Shown here: one piece after another, positions 19,291 to 27,424 of the stretch | Layout of the letters: each line of letters starts with the position of its first letter | Numbering within the stretch: position 1 is the stretch's first letter | Source: Sporosarcina ureae | GTDB lineage: Bacteria > Bacillota > Bacilli > Bacillales_A > Planococcaceae | Direction: 5' to 3' | Length of the DNA: 64,000 nucleotides | NCBI RefSeq assembly: GCF_002101375.1 | Contig: NZ_CP015207.1 | Span: forward strand, 2,496,001-2,560,000 | Notes under the pieces: generated by a model | Told to the model about the DNA's origin: nothing | The model's input: the letters and a program-made list of their open reading frames with translations, nothing else | Database searches by the model: none | Position numbers and translations under genes: made by a program

Positions 19291-19404
19291 ATGGTGAGAC
19301 TTACCAATAGAGTCAATACGCAGTCTCTGAGTATTAACAAAGCATGCAATTGAAGAAAATATGTCTGGACAATTAGAGGATACTGAATATACTACTTTAG
19401 ATCA

Positions 19405-19702
19405 TGAACCATTCGTTTCATTTACTATCGCCCCGGGAAGTCTTGAGAGAATTTGCTGAAGAGTATTGGATTGCTACAGACAACTGGCACTTTGTAAAGG
19501 CTATGATTTTAATGAGAGTAGAGAGCCTTTCTATCCTTCCTTAAAATACATTTTAGAAAGTGGCGGCCCTAATAATGAATTTGTTCATAGTATTCTCTTC
19601 TTTTTAGTGAATTCTAATGGGGAAGTTGTGGGAAAGTATAATGGTATGTCTGGTGATGAGATGAAGGTGATTATAGAAGATATGAAAGTTGTTTTAGAGT
19701 AG
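19405..19702 (+). pseudogene. C-terminal fragment of a SCO1/SenC copper chaperone
   Basis: The pieces EPFVSFTIAPGS, then REFAEEYWIATDNWHFVKG, then GYDFNESREPF and HSILFFLVNSNGEVVGKYNG lie in successive frames. Together they align with the second half of Bacillus SCO1/SenC proteins (thioredoxin fold, cytochrome oxidase assembly). The N-terminal half with the lipobox and the CxxxC copper site is absent, and at least two frameshifts occur near 19440 and 19500. The gene is non-functional. Confidence 0.65.
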
Positions 19703-19787
19703 AGGGTGAGTGCCGAATTCCTGCACAATTTGACTGTCATGGTTTTCCTGGTCATTTATGTCGAAGAAATTGAAGAATCTACTGTAG

Positions 19788-19833
19788 AAAACAGAAAGAG
19801 CCCGACAATTTATTGTTAGGCTTTTTCTGTTTT
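19788..19833. terminator. intrinsic terminator
   Basis: AAAACAGAAAGAGCC pairs with GGCTTTTTCTGTTTT around an AT-rich loop. It has T-rich flanks on both sides and lies between the SCO1 fragment and yqhV, so it can stop transcription from either direction. Confidence 0.75.
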
Positions 19834-19856
19834 CAAATATGTATGGAATGAAAAAA

Positions 19857-20132
19857 TTACTTGGACTTTAAACTAAAAAGAATGAGGAAAATTCCTGAGA
19901 AGAGACAAACCATTCGTACTAAAGATACTTTTTCAGTAAGACCATGCAAAGCGATTCCTGTCGTCACGATTAATATAAATGGACCTACTAATGCCAGTAA
20001 AGAGTTAATATAAAACGCCTTTTCCAAATCATTGAATTTAAACATCAATGCGGCAGCTGTAAGTTCTATACTTCCTGAAATAGCTCGTAAGATGATAATG
20101 AAAAGTAACGCTCTTTCTATTATCGCCACCAC
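19857..20132 (-). CDS. yqhV: YqhV-family membrane protein (DUF2619)
   Basis: This 91-residue protein has three hydrophobic helices. The stretch FNDLEKAFYINSLLALVGP and the preceding IELTAAALMFK match Bacillus YqhV over its full length. In B. subtilis yqhV lies just before the spoIIIA operon; here it stands alone among decayed genes. The function is unknown. The start is GTG at 20132 or 20129 with only a weak ribosome site (TGAGGA). Confidence 0.8.
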   Translation of the reverse strand: MVAIIERALLFIIILRAISGSIELTAAALMFKFNDLEKAFYINSLLALVGPFILIVTTGIALHGLTEKVSLVRMVCLFSGIFLILFSLKSK

Positions 20133-20258
20133 GTCCTCAGATTGTATTTATACTAACTATATGCAGCACATCCGTGAATTATTTAAACTCCTCAAATACA
20201 ACAGTTACGCGTGTAATTCCATGTTCGACTGGAATATATGCAATGGTATCATCGCCTA

Positions 20259-20282
20259 CGTCCAGGGTTTCCACACAATTAA
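20259..20282. repeat. worn REP-like repeat
   Basis: GTCCAGGGTTTCCACACAAT keeps the CCAGG and CCACACAATT blocks of the family whose best copies start GTACCAGGTCCCCACACAAT. It stands alone between yqhV and the UPF0316 remnant. Confidence 0.5.
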
Positions 20283-20363
20283 GTCTTTACTTCAGTAGTG
20301 GGTGAGGAGAGTGAGTAGAATGGGGTAGTCAGAAGAAAAGCGAGTGACTACCGCCATAGCTGA

Positions 20364-20750
20364 TTAATCTGGAAATATTGCAAGATCTTTTTTAGACATT
20401 TTCTTCCTTCTCTTCATGGCTTTTAGCAAATAGCCGCCTTTAAACTTTCTAGGTTCATAGGTGATAATAAATGCGTTTGGCTGATATTCACTAATCATTT
20501 CATATAATCCTTCTTCTTGATTTCGCTTCGTCAAGATTTCAAGTTTGTACCTGATACTGTCCCGTCCGGTGCCTTCGAATACAGTTACGCCATAACCTTC
20601 TTCCCGAAGTTTGTCGATGAGGGGTTGGTTTAATGTAGGAATATTTACTTGAATGGCTGTATAGCCAATAGCGAGCTTTTCTTCCACCATGGTTCCGATA
20701 TAGATTAATGATTCCACAGCGCCAAGGAATGTAGCTTGTGTTCTAAGCAT
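20364..20750 (-). pseudogene. UPF0316/DUF5698 protein with internal deletion
   Basis: The C-terminal part (residues 25-128) matches the UPF0316 family: EEKLAIGYTAIQVNI, YGVTVFEGTGRDSIRYKLEI and FKGGYLLKAMKRRKK, the cytosolic DUF2179-like domain. Ahead of it only TQATFLGAVESLIYIGTMV remains of the usual three-helix membrane part. Family members are about 170-180 residues, against 128 here. Helix one is missing and about 30-40 residues between helices two and the soluble domain have dropped out in frame. The reading frame is still open, so a soluble fragment might be made, but the gene is probably dead. Confidence 0.6.
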
Positions 20751-20762
20751 CTTTCATTTAGT

Positions 20763-20811
20763 CAAAATAGTCTGCGGAGAAAGTTCAACATTTTCTTCGC
20801 AGACTATTTTG
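20763..20811 (-). terminator. long hairpin after the BCCT gene
   Basis: CAAAATAGTCTGCGGAGAAA pairs with TTTTCTTCGCAGACTATTTTG around an 8-nt loop, with one mismatch in about 20 bp. It lies 20 bp past the transporter stop on the minus strand. A T-run is lacking after the stem, so it may protect the 3' end rather than terminate alone. Confidence 0.6.
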
Positions 20812-20830
20812 GTAGTAATAAAAAATGTTA

Positions 20831-22438
20831 TTATTTATCAGTTGTGATATTTTGAGTGACAGGAATTTGCTGTGGTTCTATCGAAACGCTTAATGTTTTA
20901 TCTTCTTTTTGTTCTACTAAAGAAGGAATGTTTCCTGTCATTCGAGTTGGAATTTCTTCCTTTGATAACTCTTTTATAAGCGCATAGCACATAAACAGCA
21001 TTAAAATGGTCAGCGGGAATGATGTAATAATCGCCAAAGTCTGTATTGTAGACAAATCACCTGTTAATAAAAGAAGACCTGTAACGATTGCCATGTAGAT
21101 GCCCCAAGTCGCTTTTACTTTTCTGCTAGGGTGTAGCTCTCCGTTTTGACTGATCATTGCTAGTACAAATGTAACTGCTTCGGCATTTGTGATGAAGAAT
21201 AGAGCAATCAAAAGAATAGTGATAATACTCATAAACGTAGTTAATGGAAAGTATTCCAAAAAGGCGAACATACTGAGTGCATTATTTGCAAATACTTGAT
21301 CGGCTAATGCCTGATAGCCAAGGTCATGTAGGAAATGCAAGCCTGTTCCACCGAAAACTGAGAACCAGATCATGCCCAATAGTGACGGAGCAAGCAGAAC
21401 CCCGGCAATGAAACCGCGGATCGTCCGACCACGGGAAATACGTGCGACAAAGATACCGACCGCAGGAGCCCAAGAAACCCACCATGCTAAATAGAACACC
21501 GTGTATTCACCAAGCCATTTATTATCTTTGAATGGTTGGATTCCTAAACTCATAGAAACGAAGTCACTCATATATGCGCCAATTGAGCTGACGAACACTT
21601 GTATAATCTGAAGTGTTGGTCCAAAGAAGAAGACGAAAAGTAATAGGAAAGCGGCCAATGCAATATTAAGATTGGACACTAACTTAATTCCTTTTTCAAT
21701 CCCCGAGACGGCAGCGGTGATATAGATCAGCGAAATGACGGCGATAACGATAAACTGAGTTGTCATGGTATTGGGGATGTTAAACACGTGTTCCAAGCCC
21801 GCTCCGATTTGCAAAGTACCGACTCCATAAGATGCAGCAACTCCAAATACAGTTGCAACTATACAGAAAATTTCTACGGTGTATTTGAAAGCCCTTTCAT
21901 TTTTACCTTTGTAAAGGTCGATAACAGTTGAACTGATCAATGCTGGTCTGTTTTTTCTATATTGGAAATAAGCTAATGCTAGGCCGAAAATAGCATACAT
22001 AGCCCATGGATGTAGACTCCAATGGAGAAAACTGTATTTCATGGCGACTGTCGCAGACTCTGCTGTATTACCTTCACCGTAAGGAGGATTTACATAGTGG
22101 TAGATCGGTTCGGCCAGTCCAAAAAATACTAAACCAATTGCCATTCCTGCAGTAAATAGCATAGCAAACCACGTCATGTTTTTATAGGTCGGACGATCAG
22201 TATCTTTTCCGAGGCGAATACTGCCATAAGGAGAGATACATAGCCATGCCAGTAACGCAATAACCAGAAAAGCGGAAATCAAGTAAAACCAACCGAAATA
22301 ATCTACAGCTAAACCTAAAGCAGACGAAGCGAAGTTACCAAGAGCTTTGTTAAAGAAAAAAGCAAAAATGATAAAAACTGTAATGATTGAAATGGAAACT
22401 TTAAAAATTACATTGTCTTTTTTACTGTTATTTTGCAT
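20831..22438 (-). CDS. BCCT-family transporter (betaine/choline/carnitine type)
   Basis: This 535-residue protein has twelve hydrophobic helices. Family hallmarks are AIGLVFFGLAEPIYHY near residue 105 and the Trp-rich segment WWVSWAPAVGIFVARISRGR near residue 335. It would import a trimethylammonium compound such as betaine, choline or carnitine. The chosen start is ATG 22438, six bases after GAGGAGG; an ATG six bases earlier touches the ribosome site. The gene diverges from the Rieske/amidohydrolase operon and shares a 337-bp control region with two operator-like palindromes, so its cargo may be the substrate of that operon. The true substrate is not determined. Confidence 0.92.
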   Translation of the reverse strand: MQNNSKKDNVIFKVSISIITVFIIFAFFFNKALGNFASSALGLAVDYFGWFYLISAFLVIALLAWLCISPYGSIRLGKDTDRPTYKNMTWFAMLFTAGMAIGLVFFGLAEPIYHYVNPPYGEGNTAESATVAMKYSFLHWSLHPWAMYAIFGLALAYFQYRKNRPALISSTVIDLYKGKNERAFKYTVEIFCIVATVFGVAASYGVGTLQIGAGLEHVFNIPNTMTTQFIVIAVISLIYITAAVSGIEKGIKLVSNLNIALAAFLLLFVFFFGPTLQIIQVFVSSIGAYMSDFVSMSLGIQPFKDNKWLGEYTVFYLAWWVSWAPAVGIFVARISRGRTIRGFIAGVLLAPSLLGMIWFSVFGGTGLHFLHDLGYQALADQVFANNALSMFAFLEYFPLTTFMSIITILLIALFFITNAEAVTFVLAMISQNGELHPSRKVKATWGIYMAIVTGLLLLTGDLSTIQTLAIITSFPLTILMLFMCYALIKELSKEEIPTRMTGNIPSLVEQKEDKTLSVSIEPQQIPVTQNITTDK

Positions 22439-22574
22439 AGTCATCCTCCTCGAATATTGTAGTAAATCTTTCCAAAATGCCTTAATGCAATATTTCAACG
22501 TTAAAACTTATTGACGTCTTAAAGTCTATTGAATCTAAGTATTAACCACTTACGCATCCCCTTTCTCAATAAAA

Positions 22575-22613
22575 GAACTTGTAATTTAAATGAACAAGTT
22601 CGTATAGTGAACA
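22575..22613. promoter_or_regulatory. operator-like inverted repeat, transporter side
   Basis: GAACTTGT and ACAAGTTC (22575-22582 and 22594-22601) form an inverted repeat, and TGAACAAGTTC is followed by GTGAACA at 22607-22613. The half-sites share the TGAACA/TGTTCA core with the stronger palindrome at 22711. It lies closer to the BCCT gene. Confidence 0.5.
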
Positions 22614-22710
22614 TATTATAAGTGAATTAGTTAGAAAAGTAAATATCTTAAAAATATTTACTTTACTTTCAAAAAAACCATTGTAAAAGAAATAGAATAA
22701 TGCTATTATC

Positions 22711-22734
22711 TGAACAAGTTCATGAACGTGTTCA
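22711..22734. promoter_or_regulatory. 24-bp palindromic operator, Rieske operon side
   Basis: TGAACAAGTTCATGAACGTGTTCA is a palindrome broken only at one symmetric pair (TGAACA-n-GTTCATGAAC-n-TGTTCA). It ends 41 bp before the first Rieske start. Size and symmetry fit a TetR-family operator, and a TetR gene closes the operon region at 25985. Confidence 0.65.
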
Positions 22735-22775
22735 TTAATTGAACTAGATCAAATAAACTAAAGGTGATGATTTCA

Positions 22776-23093
22776 ATGAATCAACTAGAAGAGTTTATCC
22801 CTGTTGCTCTGGTTTCGGAATTTGACGATGAAGAAATGATTAGTGTGGAAGTTGATGACGAAGACATCATGATTTGTCAGGTAGATGGTCAATATTATGC
22901 GATTAATAATATTTGCAGTCATGCACATGTAGAATTATCTGATGGAGAGCTTGAAGGATGTTTTGTTACTTGTCCCCTTCATTTTTCTCAATTTGATGTC
23001 CGGACAGGGCAGCCGCAAGGTCCGCCTGCTAAAGATCCGGTAGAAACATATGAAGTCATAGTGATGGATGATCAGATATTTATCAAACTTTAA
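22776..23093 (+). CDS. small Rieske [2Fe-2S] ferredoxin
   Basis: This 105-residue protein has the two-ligand pairs C47-x-H49 (NNICSHAH) and C66-x-x-H69 (TCPLHFSQFD), the complete Rieske cluster signature. It resembles the ferredoxin components of aromatic or amine dioxygenase systems. It would pass electrons from the FAD reductase encoded next, only 18 bp downstream. The start is ATG 22776, preceded by AAAGGTGAT; a GTG at 22764 overlaps that site. No terminal oxygenase (Rieske plus mononuclear iron) is encoded nearby, so its electron acceptor is unclear. Confidence 0.9.
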   Translation: MNQLEEFIPVALVSEFDDEEMISVEVDDEDIMICQVDGQYYAINNICSHAHVELSDGELEGCFVTCPLHFSQFDVRTGQPQGPPAKDPVETYEVIVMDDQIFIKL

Positions 23094-23111
23094 TGAATGG
23101 AGGAGGAAATT

Positions 23112-24356
23112 TTGAGTACAAATAATCGCATCGTTATTCTCGGCGCAGGCATTGCTGGTGTGAATGCAGCTAAAACATTACTAGATCATGACTATGAGGG
23201 AAAAGTAGTTCTACTAGATATGGAGGAAAAACTTCCATATGATCGGCCCCCATTGTCAAAAGAATATCTAACGGGTGCCAAAGATCATAAAGGTATCTTG
23301 CTACATCCCGAAGAATTCTATCAAGATAGTCGAATAGAAATGAAATTAGGTAAAGCTGTAGCAGAATTGCAACCTGATAAAAAAACAGTAATTCTTGAAG
23401 ATGGAGAAAAAATCAGTTTTGATAAATTACTGATTACGACAGGTTCTAAACTGAGACGCTTGCAACCATTAGATGATCAAAAGTTTGATAACGTCTTTTA
23501 TCTGAAGACACAGAAGGATGCAAATCGACTGCAAGATCAATTATCTTCTATTAATCATTTGGCTATTATCGGTGCGGGTTTTATAGGGCTGGAGGTAGCA
23601 GCATCGATGCTGGCAATAGGGAAAAGAGTAACCGTATTTGAAGCTGCAAAAACGCCTTTATCTAGGGTGCTCGGTGAAGATATGGGCAATTATATCGCTT
23701 CAAAACATCGAGAAAAGGGGATTGAAATTTTCACGGATGATTATATTACACAATTTATGGGGGATTCAGCTATACATGCTGTAGAGACAAAAGAGGGTAG
23801 AAAAATAGATTGTGACGCTGTGTTGGTAGGAATAGGAGTTTCAACTGATGGTTTGCTAGTACAGGATAAACTCGATTTTAATGACGGAATCATCGTAAAT
23901 GAGTTTTGTGAGACATCTGTTCCGGATATTTTTGCGGCAGGGGATTGCGCTAGATGGACTTATCCAGTCAGTGGGGAAGCCATCCGGATCGAACACTGGG
24001 ATCACGCCATGAATCAGGGAGCTACCGCTGCGGTGAATATGCTGCAGCCAGGTTCAAAGCCCTTTACAACGATTCCTTATTTCTGGTCTGATCAGCATGA
24101 TCTGGCCATCCAATATCTAGGGCACCCGACTCAATGGGATGAAACCGTTATGAGAGGGACGATAGAAACAGACCAATTTACGATGTTCTATTTATTGAAT
24201 CAACGAGTGGTGGGCGCGTTGATTGTGAATCAGCCGGCGAACGTTTTACCTGTACGTCGTTTAATCAGCCAGGCTGTATTTATTAGCGCTGATCAACTGG
24301 GCGATGAGAAAGTTAAATTAAAAAGTATTATAAAGCAAGCTACCACAATTATATAA
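23112..24356 (+). CDS. NAD(P)H-dependent FAD ferredoxin reductase
   Basis: This 414-residue flavoprotein has an FAD motif ILGAGIAGVNAAKTL at the N-terminus, the PYDRPPLSKEYL segment typical of dioxygenase-type reductases, a NAD(P) motif IIGAGFIGLEVAASM near residue 153, the FAD-contact motif DIFAAGDCARW near residue 275, and a C-terminal reductase domain. It would reduce the Rieske ferredoxin of the same operon using NAD(P)H. The start is TTG 23112 just after GGAGGAGG; the in-frame ATG at 23097 would include the ribosome site itself. Confidence 0.9.
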   Translation: MSTNNRIVILGAGIAGVNAAKTLLDHDYEGKVVLLDMEEKLPYDRPPLSKEYLTGAKDHKGILLHPEEFYQDSRIEMKLGKAVAELQPDKKTVILEDGEKISFDKLLITTGSKLRRLQPLDDQKFDNVFYLKTQKDANRLQDQLSSINHLAIIGAGFIGLEVAASMLAIGKRVTVFEAAKTPLSRVLGEDMGNYIASKHREKGIEIFTDDYITQFMGDSAIHAVETKEGRKIDCDAVLVGIGVSTDGLLVQDKLDFNDGIIVNEFCETSVPDIFAAGDCARWTYPVSGEAIRIEHWDHAMNQGATAAVNMLQPGSKPFTTIPYFWSDQHDLAIQYLGHPTQWDETVMRGTIETDQFTMFYLLNQRVVGALIVNQPANVLPVRRLISQAVFISADQLGDEKVKLKSIIKQATTII

Positions 24357-24370
24357 AAGGGGTGTCGGAT

Positions 24371-25507
24371 ATGGTTATTAATACAGGAAATACACAAGTC
24401 AATGATATGGAGTCAAATAAGAAAACGCAATTAATTGACGTAGATGTTCACTGCTTTTTAGGGTCTTTGGATGAGCTAGTGCCATATTCTGACGAATGGT
24501 TGCAAAAGATGATGAACTTCGGAAAGTTTAGCAATAGCTTTTTGACTTCGCAAACAGCGGGCGCTTTCGAATTTCCAAAAACACGCTATCATAATCCTAA
24601 TCATGTGTTGCGCTTGGATGCTACAACTCCGTCTGGTGGGGTCCCCGGTTCTGATCCTGCATTTGTAGGAACCGATTTATTCGATAAATTCGAGACAACG
24701 TACGGGATATTGAACGTTGGACACGGTACGATGGCACCTTATCATAATGTAGATGTAACTACTGCCTATAGTTCAGCCTGCAATGACTGGCTGTATGATA
24801 AGTGGGTGAATGTAGATGATCGTTTCAAAATCGACATGGTTGTATCCACTGTTGATGCCGATGCGACAGTGAAAGAAATTGAACGGATTGGGAAGAAGCC
24901 AGGAGTTGTCGGAATTAATTTGCAGAATATCAATATTCCTTTAGGTAAGCGTCATTTCTGGCCAATCTATGAGATTGCTGAAGCATATGGACTGCCGATT
25001 GTTCTGCATCCGGACTCTGAAGGTTCAGGCGAATACTCTCCATCACAATATATCGGACCGGCATCTACTTATATGGAATGGCACTCATCATTGTCAATTG
25101 TGCCAATGCGACAGATTAACAGTCTGATTTGTGAAGGAGTATTTGAACGATTCCCGAAGCTGAAAGTAGTCTTCGTGGAATACGGTTTCTCTTGGATGCC
25201 ACATTTAATGTGGAGACTAGATAAAAACTGGAAGGCTTTGCGAGATGAGATTCCTTGGGTGAAAATGCTGCCAAGTGAATATATTAGAAGAAACATTCGA
25301 CTGGCGACTCAGCCATTCGAAGAACCTTTCCACCCGAAGGATTTGGTGACGTTAGTGGAGATGATCGATGCGGATGATATGCTCATGTTCTCTAGTGATT
25401 ACCCACATTGGGATGGAGAACATACAATGGATATTTTCGCGCATTTCCCGGACGATTTAAAGCATAAAATCTTCTACAAGAATGCTTTGGAAACTTACAG
25501 ATTCTAA
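24371..25507 (+). CDS. amidohydrolase-family (Amidohydro_2) metal-dependent hydrolase/decarboxylase
   Basis: This 378-residue TIM-barrel protein has an N-terminal IDVDVHCFLGSLDELVPY, a central VLHPDSEGSGEYSP, FVEYGFSWMPHLMWRL near residue 275, and a C-terminal FSSDYPHWDGEHT with the expected metal Asp. The family includes ACMSD-like decarboxylases and hydrolases. It lies 14 bp after the reductase and 17 bp before a second Rieske gene, in the place where an oxygenase subunit would normally be expected. The start is ATG 24371 after AAAGGGG; GTG 24362 is possible. The reaction is unknown. Confidence 0.82.
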   Translation: MVINTGNTQVNDMESNKKTQLIDVDVHCFLGSLDELVPYSDEWLQKMMNFGKFSNSFLTSQTAGAFEFPKTRYHNPNHVLRLDATTPSGGVPGSDPAFVGTDLFDKFETTYGILNVGHGTMAPYHNVDVTTAYSSACNDWLYDKWVNVDDRFKIDMVVSTVDADATVKEIERIGKKPGVVGINLQNINIPLGKRHFWPIYEIAEAYGLPIVLHPDSEGSGEYSPSQYIGPASTYMEWHSSLSIVPMRQINSLICEGVFERFPKLKVVFVEYGFSWMPHLMWRLDKNWKALRDEIPWVKMLPSEYIRRNIRLATQPFEEPFHPKDLVTLVEMIDADDMLMFSSDYPHWDGEHTMDIFAHFPDDLKHKIFYKNALETYRF

Positions 25508-25524
25508 CATAGGGAGGGAAAAAA

Positions 25525-25941
25525 ATGATCACTAAACCGAAAAATGAAATTGTCGTCTGCAAGGCGGAAGAATTGCCGAACGGTAAACGTAAAATGGTAA
25601 CTATCAAGAATATGTCGATTGTAGTTGTGAATGTAGGGGGCAAATTGCAGGCATTTAATAGTATGTGTCCACATCAGGGGGCCCCGTTGGAATTCGGTTC
25701 GATTTCGGGTGTCATGGAGGCTTCCGATCCCCAGCAGTATAAATATGGTTGCCATGACAAATTCGTTAAATGTCCTTTGCATGGCTGGGCTTTTGATATG
25801 GATACAGGAAAATCGCTTTTCAGTGATAAAGTGAAGATTAAAACGTTTTCAGTAAGAGAGGAAGAGGGGTATATTCTCTTATCTGCGAAAGGAAAGCAGG
25901 AGGATGTTGTAATTTCAGATGTTCAGCACACATGTGAATAA
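25525..25941 (+). CDS. second Rieske [2Fe-2S] protein
   Basis: This 138-residue protein has ligand pairs C48-x-H50 (SMCPHQGAP) and C83-x-x-H86 (VKCPLHGWAFD). The interval between them is longer than in the first Rieske protein and carries an extra YGCH at residues 74-77. It has no mononuclear-iron domain, so it is an electron carrier or a subunit rather than an oxygenase. Its tight coupling to the amidohydrolase (17 bp, AGGGAGG ribosome site) suggests the two proteins work together. A bidirectional terminator follows at once. Confidence 0.88.
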   Translation: MITKPKNEIVVCKAEELPNGKRKMVTIKNMSIVVVNVGGKLQAFNSMCPHQGAPLEFGSISGVMEASDPQQYKYGCHDKFVKCPLHGWAFDMDTGKSLFSDKVKIKTFSVREEEGYILLSAKGKQEDVVISDVQHTCE

Positions 25942-25944
25942 TAT

Positions 25945-25981
25945 AAAAAATCATTCCGATTATCAGCCGGAATGATTTTTT
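25945..25981. terminator. bidirectional intrinsic terminator
   Basis: AAAAAATCATTCCG pairs with CGGAATGATTTTTT, giving A- and T-runs on both strands. It ends the Rieske operon and, from the other side, the tetR gene. Confidence 0.88.
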
Positions 25982-25984
25982 GCA

Positions 25985-26641
25985 TTACTTCGTATAATGG
26001 CTCATGATTTCTCGGATGTAATTCATTGTGATGGCGGTAGCTTCTTCAGGGGTATAATTGGCGCGGTTATTAAGAAGAGTTGTCAGCATGCCTTTCCACA
26101 TGAGGATAGTGATATCAACGATGTTGTCTAGTTTTTCATCGGTCAGGTATCGTTTCTTGACGGCATCGGTAATTATCCCTTTGCTACGTTTGGACAGATC
26201 GTTTTCCATCACAAGCATTTTGATTTCTTCAGGCAGGTTAAGTAAGTCATTAGGATAAATTTTGTAGTATCGCTTTAATAACTCGTTTGGCTCGGAACCT
26301 AAATCAGAAATGAAGATCATGTTATAAATTTGCGGGTTGTTAAATGAATGTTTACAGAAGCATTCCCAGGAAGAGAGGTATTTCTCAAAAGGCTCCTCCT
26401 CTTTGTCCATGTATATTGACAAATCATCTATATAATCATCCAAAAACCGCAGTGAACCAAAGAAAATTAGGTGGTTAAGCTCTTCAAAATAATTATAGAT
26501 TGTTGAACTGGTATACCCCGCCAATTCCGCGATCTTTCTAGCGGTAACATGCTCTATGCCTTCTTCTTCAATGACTTTCTCAGTTGCTTCGATGAAAAAC
26601 TCTAGCATCCGCTTCACTTTAATTTCTCGTTTCTTCATCAT
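25985..26641 (-). CDS. TetR/AcrR-family regulator
   Basis: This 218-residue protein has an N-terminal helix-turn-helix in the TetR pattern (residues about 15-55, VTARKIAELAGYTSSTIYNY) and a ligand-binding helical C-terminus without close signature. It converges on the Rieske operon and is the best candidate to bind the TGAACA palindromes at 22575-22734, which would control both the transporter and the operon. No similar palindrome is seen before its own start, so it may be constitutive. Start ATG 26641 (or 26638) follows AAAGGGG. Confidence 0.87.
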   Translation of the reverse strand: MMKKREIKVKRMLEFFIEATEKVIEEEGIEHVTARKIAELAGYTSSTIYNYFEELNHLIFFGSLRFLDDYIDDLSIYMDKEEEPFEKYLSSWECFCKHSFNNPQIYNMIFISDLGSEPNELLKRYYKIYPNDLLNLPEEIKMLVMENDLSKRSKGIITDAVKKRYLTDEKLDNIVDITILMWKGMLTTLLNNRANYTPEEATAITMNYIREIMSHYTK

Positions 26642-26808
26642 TGTACTAATACCCCTTTATTTTTCTTTAAATATGTAAATAGATATTTTGAACTAAAATA
26701 AGGTAGTTGTATTGCAGTGGTTTATTTTCTGATGTTTCTTATTATTAACTACTTATAAGTATAGTGTAATAATACGGGGGAGAAATATCAAACTTTAGAT
26801 GAAGTAAT

Positions 26809-26925
26809 ATGCACGGAGAATCGAGTACTAGCTCCCGATACAAATCAAGCTGGCGGCCAAATGCATACTATTATGTAGTCATGAGAGGGAAGAACCGCCA
26901 AAATATAATCGCTATTTCTAAAGCT
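26809..26925 (+). pseudogene. N-terminal remnant of a RAYT (REP-associated Y1 transposase)
   Basis: The frame reads SSRYKSSWRPNAYYYVVMRG, KNRQNIIAIS. RAYT/TnpA-REP proteins begin R-x(5-7)-P-x-A-x-YHV-x-x-RG-x-NRQ-x-I-F, so the match is clear, including the usual HUH entry segment. The HUH itself, the catalytic Tyr and about 200 residues are missing. A REP-like repeat follows 36 bp further on, the arrangement expected for a collapsed RAYT-REP unit. Confidence 0.6.
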
Positions 26926-26960
26926 AGTAATGATGGCGGTATACATAGTGTCCTAAACAG

Positions 26961-27075
26961 GTACCAGGTCCCCACACAATTCAAACACAATTCAGGTAAA
27001 TGAATATAGGAATGATCATTCCCCCTATAAAGAAAAACATCAACTCCTTCCAAAATTTCGGAGTTGACGCTTTTT
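26961..27075. repeat. REP-like repeat with hairpin (copy 2)
   Basis: GTACCAGGTCCCCACACAAT starts it; the stem-loop CAACTCC/GGAGTTG followed by ACGCTTTTT ends it at 27032-27075. It aligns over its whole length with 906-1010, including the GGAATGATCATTCCCC middle. The remainder of 26642-27424 holds the RAYT remnant and otherwise nothing I can name. Confidence 0.72.
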
Positions 27076-27424
27076 ATAATTGAGCTATTTAAAAACAGTT
27101 TTTGCGTAAAAATCATGCGTGTTTACATATTCATGAAAAGCTCTCATACAAATATGTTATATTCTATCGAAGTAGTCAGCAACAGTTATTAGGTGTATGT
27201 AAAGGTAGTGCTACTCGCTTAAAAATGGAGGGCGCGACAAAGTATATAGATAATCTGGAATACAAAAGTGTACATATTCTACTGTAAGTTATTAACTCAG
27301 CAAACATCCTAATTTGTAAGGGATCGAAAATTACTATATACTAATTTTAGGATTATTGAACTATTAAAATAGTAGCTATAGTGTGATTACTAAGTAGAGT
27401 AATGTGAAAAATGGAGGTTGTAAT

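Noticed and set aside
22776..23093. NirD-type small subunit of nitrite reductase
   Set aside because: The next gene is a dioxygenase-type FAD reductase and no NirB siroheme protein is present.
27102..27287. 61-residue plus-strand frame before rsbQ
   Set aside because: No ribosome site, no recognisable domain, begins inside a REP-derived stretch; I could not link it to the RAYT C-terminus.
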